DNA of 64,000 nt from Pseudoalteromonas sp. '520P1 No. 423' (GTDB taxonomy: Bacteria > Pseudomonadota > Gammaproteobacteria > Enterobacterales > Alteromonadaceae). Location: NCBI RefSeq assembly GCF_001269985.1, contig NZ_BBZB01000001.1, forward strand, positions 3,224,001 to 3,288,000, given 5' to 3'. The notes under the pieces were generated by a model, which searched no databases, had not been told where the DNA came from, and saw only the letters and a list, made by a program, of their open reading frames with translations. The translations under genes and the position numbers were made by a program. Of the stretch, positions 37,788 through 47,323 are shown in pieces. Each line of letters begins with the position of its first letter. Position 1 is the stretch's first letter.

Positions 37788-37809
37788 AAAGGTGACAATT
37801 GTCACCTTT
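37788..37809. terminator. Bidirectional terminator between rdgC and the HDOD gene
   Basis: The palindrome AAAGGTGACAA / TTGTCACCTTT, 12 bases after the rdgC stop and 18 bases before the end of the convergent HDOD gene. Confidence 0.75.
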
Positions 37810-37826
37810 GTACTTATTTATTTCGA

Positions 37827-38666
37827 TTAAGAAAATGCTGATTTGACATCGTTACGAATATTTAAGTAATCATCTTCTTGTAACATCTCTATTGAAGGGA
37901 TAATACCCTTTTCGACATAAGAGCCTAACATTTCATCTTTATTACTGACTTTCAATACTCCTTCTTCTATCGCACCAATACGGATAAAGTCTACATAACA
38001 TGCGTTACTCGGGCGATAATTAGGGTTTGACCAGCTTTCAGCAACTTCAACAAAATCATCAGTAAAGCCCCAGGCTCGCATAATTGAACCGCCTATTTTA
38101 CCGGCAAGTTTTTTAATACCTAAAGCTAAAAATGCAGGGTTGGCAAAAACTTCTGGATGACGCTCTGCTTCGGTTAAAATAGGTAAAACACCAATATTAT
38201 ATACAAGTGCGGCTAACGTGATGGTATCTAAGTTTAACGAGGTATGTTTATTGTTTTTCACATAAATTTGCAGTAAAGCAATGGCACTAGAAGCGACCTC
38301 TAAGGATTTTTGCCAAGATTTATCTAAGTAATTTTTTATTAAATCATTTTGAGATACAAATAATTGCTCCATTGCCATTGCCGTTGCAATATTCTTAATT
38401 TGCCTTAAACCAATTCGTGTAACAGCCTGATTTAATGTAGATACTTTAACTGTTCTCCCTAAAAAAGCACTGTTTGATATTTTAATCATTCTTGCAGCAA
38501 GTGCAGGATCTTGACCAATTACATCAGCCATTTCCATCAGGTTAACGTCAGGGTCATCAGCAGATTCTCTCACCTTAACAGCAATTTCAGGCAAGGTCGG
38601 TAATACAAGTGTATCGTTATTAATTTTTTCAATTAAGATCGTAAGTAATGCATTCTCAGTTGACAT
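37827..38666 (-). CDS. HDOD domain protein
   Basis: Signal-output protein of 279 residues made almost wholly of one HDOD domain. Landmarks: LPTLPEIAVKVRESADDPDV near 23-42, VIGQDPALAARMIKISNSAF near 49-68, the VSTLNQAVTRIGLRQIKNIA helix-hairpin and AALVYNIGVLPIL, which stands where true HD phosphohydrolases have their metal-binding HD pair. HDOD proteins lack those metal residues and work in signalling, often with cyclic-di-GMP or chemotaxis circuits. No other domain is visible. Transcribed alone and divergent from the metallopeptidase gene. Confidence 0.88.
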   Translation of the reverse strand: MSTENALLTILIEKINNDTLVLPTLPEIAVKVRESADDPDVNLMEMADVIGQDPALAARMIKISNSAFLGRTVKVSTLNQAVTRIGLRQIKNIATAMAMEQLFVSQNDLIKNYLDKSWQKSLEVASSAIALLQIYVKNNKHTSLNLDTITLAALVYNIGVLPILTEAERHPEVFANPAFLALGIKKLAGKIGGSIMRAWGFTDDFVEVAESWSNPNYRPSNACYVDFIRIGAIEEGVLKVSNKDEMLGSYVEKGIIPSIEMLQEDDYLNIRNDVKSAFS

Positions 38667-38847
38667 AAACCTATTTCCTTTCGCTACCCCAAATAAAGAG
38701 GCTGTAGATTTTATTATCTATTTGAAGTATTGACTAAGTTCACGATAAAGTTAAGAAAAATTTAAATGTTTTTTTAATTTAGTAACTTTACAGGCATTCT
38801 GTTCACCATTACTCTAAGAGCCTCACAAAATAACAAGCGAACTAAAA

Positions 38848-40518
38848 ATGAAATTTAACAAAATTAGCTTAGCACTCATACTTGCAAGCGCAACACTACT
38901 TAGTGCATGTGATAAAGCTCAAAATGCCCCTGCAGAAACACCTAAGACTTCAACTGAGTTAGTGTCAAGCTCTCAAGATAGACTTGATATCTATACCACA
39001 GTCGCTTTAACAACTGATTTATCATCACTTTCTGATAATCAAAAACAAATGCTTGTTAAATTGATAGATGCTTCAAAAATTATGGACGATCTTTTCTGGC
39101 AACAATCCTTTGGTGAAAGTAAATCAGGTTTTTTAGCTAAAATCTCTGATGATAAAGTAAAAAAATATGCTGATGTAAACTATGGTCCTTGGGATCGTTT
39201 AGATGGCGATAAAGCCTTTTTAACTGGCTATAAAGACAAACCTTTAGGTGCACAGTTCTACCCTGCCGATATTACCAAAGAAGAATTAAATAAAGCACAA
39301 ATAGCAGATAAACAAGGTTTATATTCAATTGTTAGACGTGATGAAAAAGGTGCTTTATATTCTATTCCTTATTCTAAAGCATATGCAAAGCAATTAACTA
39401 AAGCGTCAGAGTTATTAAAACAAGCATCAAAGCTTGCTGATGATAAAGAGTTTGCTGATTACTTAAATCTTAGAGCAAAAGCCTTATTAACTGATGATTA
39501 CCAAGCCTCTGACTTCGCTTGGATGGATATGAAAAATAACCCAATTGATGTGGTTATAGGTCCAATCGAAAACTATGAAGATCAATTATTTGGTTACCGT
39601 GCTGCTTTTGAATCTTATGTATTAGTTAAAGATTTAGCCTGGAGTGAAAAACTCGCTAAATACGCCGCTTATTTACCTGAATTACAAAAAGACTTACCCG
39701 TAGAGCAAAAGTATAAACAAGAAGTGCCGGGCTCTGATGCAGACTTAAATGCATATGATGTGATTTATTACGCTGGTCACTCTAATGCCGGTAGTAAAAC
39801 AATTGCTATCAACTTACCAAATGATGAAGAAGTACAACTTAAAAAAGGTACTCGTCGCTTACAACTTAAGAATGCGATGCAGGCAAAGTTTGATAAAATC
39901 CTTGTGCCAATTGCACATCAACTGATCGTGCCAGAACAACGTGACAACATTACTTTTAATGCCTTTTTTGCTAATACCATGTTCCATGAAGTTGCTCATG
40001 GTTTAGGGATTAAAAATACACTTACAGATAAAGGCACTGTACGCCAATCATTACAAGAGCACGCATCTGCACTTGAAGAAGGCAAAGCTGATATCTTAGG
40101 TTTATATATGGTGACGCAACTACTTAATAAAGGCGTGATCACTGAAGGTAAGCTTGAAGATTATTACACAACATTTTTAGCTGGGATCTTCCGTTCAGTT
40201 CGCTTTGGTGCAAGTTCAGCACACGGTAAAGCGAATATGATACGTTTTAACTTCTTTAAACAAGAAGGTGCTTTTAGCCAAAATTCACAAGGCTTATATC
40301 AAGTTAATATGGATAAAATGGGGGCTGCTATGGCTAAGCTTTCAGGTCTGATTTTAACTTTACAAGGTAATGGCGATTACCAAGGTGTTGATGAGTTAGT
40401 GAAAGACCAAGGTGAGATCAAAGCTGAATTAGCTGCAAGTTTAGAAAGATTAACAGCCGCTAATATTCCAGTTGATATTATTTTTGAACAAGGTGCGGAT
40501 GTTTTAGGCCTTAAATAA
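38848..40518 (+). CDS. M49-like zinc metallopeptidase lipoprotein
   Basis: A 556-residue lipoprotein with signal and lipobox LLSAC (Cys near 21). The zinc site is HEVAHGLG near 380, with downstream ASALEEGKADILGLYMV near 405-421 giving the third ligand, Glu. The spacing and the EE(G/A)KAD motif resemble the dipeptidyl-peptidase III (M49) clan, including plant Nudix-linked members, although classical M49 enzymes carry a one-residue-longer HEXXGH. Surrounding landmarks are YAGHSNAGSKTIAINLPND and GPIENYEDQLFGYRAAFESY. Probably an envelope peptidase. No operon partner. Confidence 0.75.
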   Translation: MKFNKISLALILASATLLSACDKAQNAPAETPKTSTELVSSSQDRLDIYTTVALTTDLSSLSDNQKQMLVKLIDASKIMDDLFWQQSFGESKSGFLAKISDDKVKKYADVNYGPWDRLDGDKAFLTGYKDKPLGAQFYPADITKEELNKAQIADKQGLYSIVRRDEKGALYSIPYSKAYAKQLTKASELLKQASKLADDKEFADYLNLRAKALLTDDYQASDFAWMDMKNNPIDVVIGPIENYEDQLFGYRAAFESYVLVKDLAWSEKLAKYAAYLPELQKDLPVEQKYKQEVPGSDADLNAYDVIYYAGHSNAGSKTIAINLPNDEEVQLKKGTRRLQLKNAMQAKFDKILVPIAHQLIVPEQRDNITFNAFFANTMFHEVAHGLGIKNTLTDKGTVRQSLQEHASALEEGKADILGLYMVTQLLNKGVITEGKLEDYYTTFLAGIFRSVRFGASSAHGKANMIRFNFFKQEGAFSQNSQGLYQVNMDKMGAAMAKLSGLILTLQGNGDYQGVDELVKDQGEIKAELAASLERLTAANIPVDIIFEQGADVLGLK

Positions 40519-40535
40519 CACTGACTATAATACCT

Positions 40536-40564
40536 GCCCTCAGTAGATTTAAGTGACTGAGGGC
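40536..40564. other. Hairpin between the metallopeptidase and HIT genes
   Basis: GCCCTCAGT and ACTGAGGGC form a 9-bp stem with an 11-base loop between the convergent ends at 40518 and 40572. No U tract on either strand; it may stabilise transcripts or end transcription weakly. Confidence 0.4.
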
Positions 40565-40571
40565 AAATAAA

Positions 40572-40967
40572 TTAAATATCAGCAAACTGATTAATTATTT
40601 CACCTATTTGCTCATTAGAATAGGGTTTTGCAGGATACTTCCCCCAAACTGGCGCAGGCCAAGCCACATCATTTTTAAAACGCGCAATATGATGAATATG
40701 TAGTTGCGGTACCATATTGCCTATTGCCGCTACATTAAGCTTATCAGGATTAAAAACCTCTTGAATTAACTTACTCAAAATTGCAGATTCTTTAATAAAT
40801 ACAATTTGGTCTTGCTCTGATAAATCTATTATCTCTTTCAAATAATTTTGTCTTGGCACTAAAATGAACCATGGATACTGACTATCATTAAGCAATAGCA
40901 CTTTACATAAAGGCCAATCAGCTAGTTCGATACAATCTCTTTTTAATTCTGGCGCTAACTCAAACAT
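40572..40967 (-). CDS. HIT family protein
   Basis: Histidine-triad-like protein of 131 residues. The signature is VPQLHIHHIARFKND near residues 86-100. The HxHH arrangement differs from the canonical HxHxHxx in the position of the third His but is the form I remember from diadenosine-polyphosphate-hydrolase-like HIT proteins of marine gammaproteobacteria that end in WPAPVWG, as here. The N-terminal part CKVLLLNDSQYPWFILVPR is the usual HIT strand order. Likely a nucleotide hydrolase or transferase in the cytoplasm. Transcribed alone. Confidence 0.85.
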   Translation of the reverse strand: MFELAPELKRDCIELADWPLCKVLLLNDSQYPWFILVPRQNYLKEIIDLSEQDQIVFIKESAILSKLIQEVFNPDKLNVAAIGNMVPQLHIHHIARFKNDVAWPAPVWGKYPAKPYSNEQIGEIINQFADI

Positions 40968-41133
40968 TTTAAATTTCCATTTTTAATTCATCGTTTTATC
41001 TTACCGTTTATGGCATTTAGTTGCAGTGAATTTTTTATAGCGTTATTATCAAATATCAAATCACTGCTAGATACCTACTTCGACAAAAAGACGATACTAG
41101 GATATCAAAATCATTTATTTATAAGAGATAAAG

Positions 41134-43350
41134 ATGAGCAATAAAACCACATTATTGAGTTTAACTCTGGCAATAACCAGCTGTACTATGAACGCAGAGC
41201 CGCTATCTATCGAGCGTTTATTTTCTGATCCTGGTTTATCTGGAAAATCACCCGTTAAGTTAAAGTTTTCCCCAACTGGTGAACGTGTAACTTACCTACA
41301 AGGTAAAGAAAATGATTACAATCGTTATGACTTATGGGAATACAATTTAAAAGATAAAACTAACCGTATGTTAGTTGACTCTGAAAGTTTATTTTCAGGC
41401 CCAGAAACACTATCAGATGAAGAAAAAGCACGCCGCGAAAGACAGCGTATATTTGGTAAGGGCATTTTAGAATATAAATTTTCTAAAGATGGCTCAGCGC
41501 TTTTATTCCCGTTAAATGGTGATTTGTATTATTATAATCTTGCTAAACAACAGAGTAAAAAGCTAACAAATACACCTGAATTTGAAACCGATGCACGTTT
41601 TTCACCTAAAGGTAAATATGTATCATTTATCAGAGCACAAAATGTTTATGCGTTAAACATTGCAACGGGTAAAGAAACTCAGCTTACTACCGATGGTGGT
41701 GGCGTAATTAAAAACGGCATGGCTGAATTTGTATCACAAGAAGAAATGGGGCGTATGACCGGCTACTGGTGGTCAAATGATGAGTCACAAATTGCTTTTA
41801 CGCGTATCGATGAAACACCTGTTGCTGAAGCAATCCGCAATGAAATTTATGCAGAAGAAGTAAAGTTATTTAATCAAAGATACCCATTTACAGGCACCAA
41901 TAACGTAGATATACAGCTAGGTATTGTTAAATTAAATAATAAAAAAATCAATTGGGTAGATTTAGGTAAAGAAAAAGACATTTATATTCCACGCGTAAAA
42001 TGGCTTCAAGACAGTAAAACCCTTTCTTATCAATGGCAAAATCGCTCACAGCAAAAGCTTGAGTTACGCGCTTATGATACAAAAAGCAAAAAACAAAAAG
42101 TACTTCTAACCGAAACCAGTGATACTTGGATCAATTTACATAAAGAGCTTCGCTTTTTAAAAGATAAAGAGCACTTTGTTTGGGCATCAGAACGTGATGG
42201 TTTTAAACACCTATATTTATATAAAAATGATGGCACTTTAGTACGTCAAATCACGCAAGGTGACTGGATTGTAGACAGCCTTCAAGGTGTTGATGAAAAG
42301 AAAGGTTTAGTTTATTTCTCAGGCCGTGCTGATTCTGTACTTGAAAGCCATTTTTACTCAGTTCCTTTGAAAAAATCAGGCAAAATCAAACGCCTTACAA
42401 AAAAAGGCCAATACCATAAGGTGGTAATGGCACAAGATTATAAATCGTTTATTGATAGTAGCTCTTCAGTTAACAAACCAACATCTGTTAGTTTACGCGA
42501 TAACAAAGGTGAATTTATCACTTGGTTAGAGCAAAACAAATTAGATGCTAAACACCCTCTTTCACCATATATTGCTGACTTAACGACACCAGAATACGGC
42601 ACATTAAAAGCTGAAGATGGTCAAACAATGCATTACCGTTTGTTCAAACCTAAAAACTTAGAATCAGGTAAAAAATACCCTGTTATTGTTAATGTTTATG
42701 GTGGCCCACATGCACAACGTGTAACAAATAGCTGGCGTTCTAAAAACATGTACTTCCAATATATGGTGCAACAAGGCTATGTCGTATTTCAGTTAGATAA
42801 CCGTGGTTCATACAATCGTGGTAAAGCGTTTGAAGACCCTATCTATAAACATTTAGGCAAGCCAGAAGTGGTAGATCAAATCAAAGGCGTTGAATTTTTA
42901 CGTACGTTAGACTTTGTTGATGCTAATCGAATCGGTATTTACGGTCACAGTTACGGTGGTTACATGGCGCTTATGACTATGTTTAAAGCCGGTGATTACT
43001 TTCAAGCTGGTGTATCAGGCGCGCCAGTAACAGACTGGAATTTATATGATACGCATTACACAGAGCGTTACCTATCTCACCCTAAAACAAATGCAGATGG
43101 CTACGAAGCAAGTAATGTTTTTGCTTATAGCGAAGGTTTAAAAGGCCCACTGATGATTTATCATGGTATGGCTGATGATAATGTTTTATTTACCCATGCA
43201 ACTAAGATATTTAAAACCCTTCAAGATCAAGCTCAACCATTTGAAATGATGACTTACCCAGGTTCAAAACATAGCCTAAGAGGTAAGCAAGTACAAACAC
43301 ACCTACATAAAACAATTACTGACTTTTTTGATCGTCACTTCAAAAAATAA
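41134..43350 (+). CDS. S9 family peptidase (dipeptidyl-peptidase IV type)
   Basis: Serine peptidase of 738 residues with an N-terminal signal sequence (about 1-21, ending MNA). The N-terminal beta-propeller (DPP4 type) includes GVIKNGMAEFVSQEEMGRM and ESQIAFTRIDETPV, with the Glu pair (QEE) that binds the substrate amino terminus. The alpha/beta hydrolase domain starts near 480. The nucleophile lies in GIYGHSYGGYMALM near 600-613, Asp in HGMADDNVLF near 680 and His in GSKHSLRG near 712. The layout fits release of X-Pro dipeptides outside the cytoplasm. Followed by a strong terminator. Confidence 0.92.
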   Translation: MSNKTTLLSLTLAITSCTMNAEPLSIERLFSDPGLSGKSPVKLKFSPTGERVTYLQGKENDYNRYDLWEYNLKDKTNRMLVDSESLFSGPETLSDEEKARRERQRIFGKGILEYKFSKDGSALLFPLNGDLYYYNLAKQQSKKLTNTPEFETDARFSPKGKYVSFIRAQNVYALNIATGKETQLTTDGGGVIKNGMAEFVSQEEMGRMTGYWWSNDESQIAFTRIDETPVAEAIRNEIYAEEVKLFNQRYPFTGTNNVDIQLGIVKLNNKKINWVDLGKEKDIYIPRVKWLQDSKTLSYQWQNRSQQKLELRAYDTKSKKQKVLLTETSDTWINLHKELRFLKDKEHFVWASERDGFKHLYLYKNDGTLVRQITQGDWIVDSLQGVDEKKGLVYFSGRADSVLESHFYSVPLKKSGKIKRLTKKGQYHKVVMAQDYKSFIDSSSSVNKPTSVSLRDNKGEFITWLEQNKLDAKHPLSPYIADLTTPEYGTLKAEDGQTMHYRLFKPKNLESGKKYPVIVNVYGGPHAQRVTNSWRSKNMYFQYMVQQGYVVFQLDNRGSYNRGKAFEDPIYKHLGKPEVVDQIKGVEFLRTLDFVDANRIGIYGHSYGGYMALMTMFKAGDYFQAGVSGAPVTDWNLYDTHYTERYLSHPKTNADGYEASNVFAYSEGLKGPLMIYHGMADDNVLFTHATKIFKTLQDQAQPFEMMTYPGSKHSLRGKQVQTHLHKTITDFFDRHFKK

Positions 43351-43369
43351 GCTAATTTAAATTTTAATA

Positions 43370-43397
43370 AAGCCAAGCCCATTGCTTGGCTTTTTTT
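43370..43397 (+). terminator. Terminator after the S9 peptidase
   Basis: AAGCCAAGC, loop of five bases, GCTTGGCTT followed by a run of T; 20 bases after the stop. Confidence 0.85.
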
Positions 43398-43573
43398 ATG
43401 CCTGAATTTTATTTTGTCAACATCCATAATTTCTATTTAGCAACTATTTATTAGATTTAGATCATACAATTAGATAAGTTTTATAATTAAGCTAGACTCA
43501 ATATTAGACATATTTTTTAAAGGAAGCCATAGCGTCTTTTTTAAGAAAATTTACCATAAAGCAAAGATTAGCA

Positions 43574-45169
43574 ATGTTAGTTTTTATTGCTGTTTTAGGC
43601 CTTTCAATTCAAAGTATTATAGGCTTAGTTCAAGAGTACAATTCACTTCTCACTGAACGACATGAAACCACCAAAAAATTAGTTGAAAACAGTTTCGGCA
43701 TTCTTGAGCATTATTACACCTTGGAGCAAGACGGAAAATTCACTCAAACACAGGCGCAAGAGCAAGCAAAATCAGTCATAGAGCATTTAAGGTATGGCAA
43801 TAATAATTACTTTTGGATCAATGATTTTTCTCCAACTATGATCATGCACCCGCTCAAACCAACTTTAAATGGTCAATCACTGTCAGGTACTAAAGATCCT
43901 GATGGTAAAGCACTATTTGTTGAAATGGCCAATATCGTTAAATCTAAAGGAGAAGGTTATGTACCCTATAAGTGGAAAAAACCAGGTTTTGGTGATCCTG
44001 TAGATAAAATATCCTATGTTAAAGGATTTCAACAATGGCAATGGATAGTAGGCTCAGGTATTTACTTGGATGACGTAGAAAGTACATTTTCTTCAAAACG
44101 AAACTTAATAATTATTGATGCTTTAATTATTATCGCGATATTAGTTGGCTTTGGTTATGTCATAGGTAATAGCATTTTAAATTCAACTAGAGCAGCAACA
44201 GAACTCATGAAAGATATTGCTCATGGTGAAGGTGATTTAACACAAAGATTAGATAGTAGTGGTCAAGATGAAATCTCTCGATTATCTCGTTATTTCAATC
44301 AATTCAATGAAAAGATGCAACACTCATTGCAAGAAGTACATAGCAATTCAGCAAAAGTATTGGAGCATGCAGATTCTATTGCGTCAGCTAGCGAGTCGGC
44401 CCAGACCTTCACTGAACTGCAAAACGACAATACCACACAAGTTGCAACCGCCATGGAGCAAATGACCTCACAAATAAGAGAAGTGAGCAATAATGCAGAA
44501 GCTGCTGAGCAAGCTGCAAATAATTCAATCAAAAACACCAGCGAAGGTAAAAATATTGTTTCTGAAACCATAAATCATATTGAAGAATTATCATCAAATA
44601 TAGATAACGTTAGCACTGAAATATCAAGTCTTGTAATTGAAACTGAAAACATAGGTTCTGTTTTAGATGTGATAAGAGGCATTGCAGGTCAAACTAATTT
44701 ATTGGCACTTAACGCTGCAATAGAGGCGGCTCGTGCCGGCGAGCAAGGCAGAGGCTTTGCTGTTGTGGCTGATGAAGTAAGAACGCTTGCAAGTCGAACT
44801 GGTCAAAGTACAGATGAAATACAAGCTATGATCCAAAAATTACAAACCGGTGCTCAAAATGCCGTTAATGCAGTAAAAATTAGCCAAGAAATTTCAACTA
44901 ATACCGTAGCGCAAGCTTCACAAGCCGATAATTCATTATCTGAAATAGATAGACTGATGCAAATCATTTCAGATATGAATAGCCAAATTGCCAGAGCGGC
45001 TGAGCAACAATCACAAGCAGCAGATGAAGTTAACCAAAGGATCAACGAACTATCAGGTATGACAGATGAATCCGTAGCAACAACATTACAACTAACCGAC
45101 TCCAGTCAACAACTTAAAACCAGTAGCCATGATATGTCAGATGTCGTTAATCGATTTAAATTAGATTAA
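43574..45169 (+). CDS. Methyl-accepting chemotaxis protein with single-cache sensor
   Basis: Chemoreceptor of 531 residues from the first ATG. It has TM1 (about 1-16), a periplasmic single-cache domain (about 30-175, with [18 protein letters not shown] and [19 protein letters not shown]), TM2 (about 178-198), HAMP with [16 protein letters not shown], and the signalling hairpin with [20 protein letters not shown] near 370. The ATG at 43574 truncates the usual cytoplasmic start: in-frame codons upstream read [15 protein letters not shown], and AAAGGAAG lies just before an ATA codon at 43529 with no ATG, GTG or TTG between. So the true start may be a rare ATA or may be damaged. Ligand unknown. 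Confidence 0.9.
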   Translation: MLVFIAVLGLSIQSIIGLVQEYNSLLTERHETTKKLVENSFGILEHYYTLEQDGKFTQTQAQEQAKSVIEHLRYGNNNYFWINDFSPTMIMHPLKPTLNGQSLSGTKDPDGKALFVEMANIVKSKGEGYVPYKWKKPGFGDPVDKISYVKGFQQWQWIVGSGIYLDDVESTFSSKRNLIIIDALIIIAILVGFGYVIGNSILNSTRAATELMKDIAHGEGDLTQRLDSSGQDEISRLSRYFNQFNEKMQHSLQEVHSNSAKVLEHADSIASASESAQTFTELQNDNTTQVATAMEQMTSQIREVSNNAEAAEQAANNSIKNTSEGKNIVSETINHIEELSSNIDNVSTEISSLVIETENIGSVLDVIRGIAGQTNLLALNAAIEAARAGEQGRGFAVVADEVRTLASRTGQSTDEIQAMIQKLQTGAQNAVNAVKISQEISTNTVAQASQADNSLSEIDRLMQIISDMNSQIARAAEQQSQAADEVNQRINELSGMTDESVATTLQLTDSSQQLKTSSHDMSDVVNRFKLD

Positions 45170-45206
45170 CTAAAAACAATGTGCGCCTTTAAAAATTGGC
45201 GCTGCA

Positions 45207-46748
45207 TTAACTCATTTTGAAATTACCATGGAATCCAAGTGGAATATGATACGGCAACCAAGCCCTACATATTGGTCCATCTGATAATTTATTCACTTTA
45301 AAGATATTTAAACAAGTCTGTTTACTTGGCACATGTAAAGCTGTGCCAAGTAAATAACCTTCACCTTCTTTACCAGTTGGCGACACACTGATATGCTCTT
45401 CCACTAAATAATCATCACCATAAACAAAACACTCTTTTTTACCTGTTTCTATATTTAAGCAAGAAACGGTATCATTCCAAAGTTTGCTGGTTGTCGCTGA
45501 TAAGGTGAATAATAAGCGATTTCTTTTACCGACTAAATGATTGTAAATTCTCGGAAACTCACTATCCCCTTCTACTAAATTTTTCATACTTGTGCCATTT
45601 GGTTTTAAAGTAAAAAGCGCCGTTTGTGCTTTCGCATTAGGGTTTTGTATTGCGCCTTGCATCACCTCAGACAATTGATGCAATACGGTAACATCTGGAT
45701 AAAGCGAAGCATCAAAATGAATTGTGCCATCAGTCTCTTCCCATGCATTGCCAAAATGAAAAGCAAAACCAGGTTCAAGTTCAAATTCTCTCTTTAGCTT
45801 CAAATTTTGCCTATCTACCACTAATACTCGCATCGCTTGCGTGTTATCAGATTGTACTCGCGCAAAATAACCATCAATACTTGAATCTAACTTAAGAGAA
45901 GGCAGTATCAATAAAATATGTTTATCAGTAATTAAAAAGTCATGTAGCATGCCTCCTTTATAACCTGCATTAATTAAACCTACGTTTTTAGCAATGCCCC
46001 TAGCATTTAAGTGAAACAATGCAATATGACCAGAGGGTGCTAAACCAAAATTCCATATATCACCATTTGCTTCTATTTTAGGGTGTGCCGAAAAGTTTAA
46101 ACCTTTTAGTTTATCACCATATTTACTGCCTACGCCTAAATTGACTAAATGTTTAGTGTGTAAAGAATCGGCTGATAACACTGTTGCCGTTCCTCCTTCC
46201 CATAAAGCCCATAAATCATTACCGACAGGAATAATATTAGTATTAGCCGTATTAATCACGTCTGGGTTAGGCACATTTAAAGGGTTATCTAAACGACTGT
46301 CTAACCCAGAATATAAGAACTCGCCAGCGAGTTGTTCTTGTTTAAATTTTGAAGTTTGAATAAAGCGCCCTTGATGGTAAATTTCCCCATTTTCAAAATT
46401 GAAACTATGAACCATGCCATCACCTTCAAACATATGTAAATAGCGTTTATCACCACGCTCATGTTTTGCAGGCCCATTGCGATAGAATGCGCCCTTAAGA
46501 TCATTTGGCAGCTCGCCCTCTAAACGCATTTTTTTTAGATTAAAATCATCTTCTACACTACTAAAGCCAATTAAATGTGGGTTTTGCTCAAGTGCTTGGT
46601 TAAAAGCATTTTTAGCGTTTATTAAAACTTTATTGTGGTTTTGATTATTTGTACTCGAAAGTACATTTGCCAGTGAACCAAAAGATGACAAACCCGCGGT
46701 TGCAATTGGCGCTGCCATTAAGCTTTTAAGTAATTGTCTGCGTTCCAT
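45207..46748 (-). CDS. Carotenoid oxygenase family protein (RPE65/CCD-like), exported
   Basis: A 513-residue member of the carotenoid cleavage oxygenase family of iron(II) dioxygenases. The N-terminus MERRQLLKSLMAAPIATAGL has a twin-arginine-type signal, so export folded is likely. The beta-propeller starts LEGELPNDLKGAFYRNGPAKH. The four iron-binding His are likely in FSAHPK near 219, LHDFLIT near 268, FAFHFGNAWE near 330 and LGFHGNF near the C-terminus (about 508). The substrate, carotenoid, stilbene or lignin-type, cannot be told. It follows the DUF2141 gene by 8 bases on the same strand, and a LytTR regulator is divergent to the pair. Confidence 0.88.
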   Translation of the reverse strand: MERRQLLKSLMAAPIATAGLSSFGSLANVLSSTNNQNHNKVLINAKNAFNQALEQNPHLIGFSSVEDDFNLKKMRLEGELPNDLKGAFYRNGPAKHERGDKRYLHMFEGDGMVHSFNFENGEIYHQGRFIQTSKFKQEQLAGEFLYSGLDSRLDNPLNVPNPDVINTANTNIIPVGNDLWALWEGGTATVLSADSLHTKHLVNLGVGSKYGDKLKGLNFSAHPKIEANGDIWNFGLAPSGHIALFHLNARGIAKNVGLINAGYKGGMLHDFLITDKHILLILPSLKLDSSIDGYFARVQSDNTQAMRVLVVDRQNLKLKREFELEPGFAFHFGNAWEETDGTIHFDASLYPDVTVLHQLSEVMQGAIQNPNAKAQTALFTLKPNGTSMKNLVEGDSEFPRIYNHLVGKRNRLLFTLSATTSKLWNDTVSCLNIETGKKECFVYGDDYLVEEHISVSPTGKEGEGYLLGTALHVPSKQTCLNIFKVNKLSDGPICRAWLPYHIPLGFHGNFKMS

Positions 46749-46756
46749 AATGCCTC

Positions 46757-47182
46757 CTAATAACTTACAGTTGAACTATTTTTCACAGCTTCATCAGCTA
46801 GATTAAAACGCATATTAGTAAAATTAACGGGTCCAAAATTTGCCTTTGCATTATTTGAAAACCCATACCCCTCCGTTGGCATACCAAATAAATTAGTTTC
46901 TAATTCACCATTATCATTTTCATCATGAAAATAACGGATCGCATATTCGCCTTCATCTAAATCATTAAATGTAATTGTTACCGAACCTTGTTTTGCTTTA
47001 ACAATATTAGCAACTGCAGCTTTATTTGATTGGTACCCAGTTTCACTATCAAACAGTTGAACATAGATTTTGCCATCGCTACTTTTAATACCATCGATTG
47101 TAAAATTAATAGATTGCGAAACCGCACTTTGAGATGTAATTGAAAACCCAGTAACAATAAAAAACTTTGTAATAATATTCAT
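46757..47182 (-). CDS. DUF2141 family secreted protein
   Basis: A small periplasmic or secreted protein of 141 residues with a signal peptide (about 1-22). The body INFTIDGIKSSDGKIYVQLF, then VTITFNDLDEGEYAIRYFHD, ENDNGELETNLFGMPTEGYG and the final FSNNAKANFGPVNFTNMRF match DUF2141 (a beta-sandwich with a D.N.NG.LD..FG.P.E.YGFS pattern). First gene of a two-gene unit with the carotenoid oxygenase. Families of this kind often sit next to carotenoid-related genes; the role is unknown. Confidence 0.88.
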   Translation of the reverse strand: MNIITKFFIVTGFSITSQSAVSQSINFTIDGIKSSDGKIYVQLFDSETGYQSNKAAVANIVKAKQGSVTITFNDLDEGEYAIRYFHDENDNGELETNLFGMPTEGYGFSNNAKANFGPVNFTNMRFNLADEAVKNSSTVSY

Positions 47183-47323
47183 AATTCATTCCTAATTTAA
47201 TAAATGTAATTAACTAACAATTTGCCATTGCTTCGTGTTGGAAAGACGATAAAATGTTGTTCAAAAATATAAAAGCAGCTTTTCGTAAAGCATGTTTAAA
47301 TATTCGTAGAATGAGCAAAAAAG

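Noticed and set aside
45183..45202. GCGCC..GGCGC hairpin as a terminator between the chemoreceptor and carotenoid oxygenase genes
   Set aside because: Only 5 bp and no U tract on either strand.
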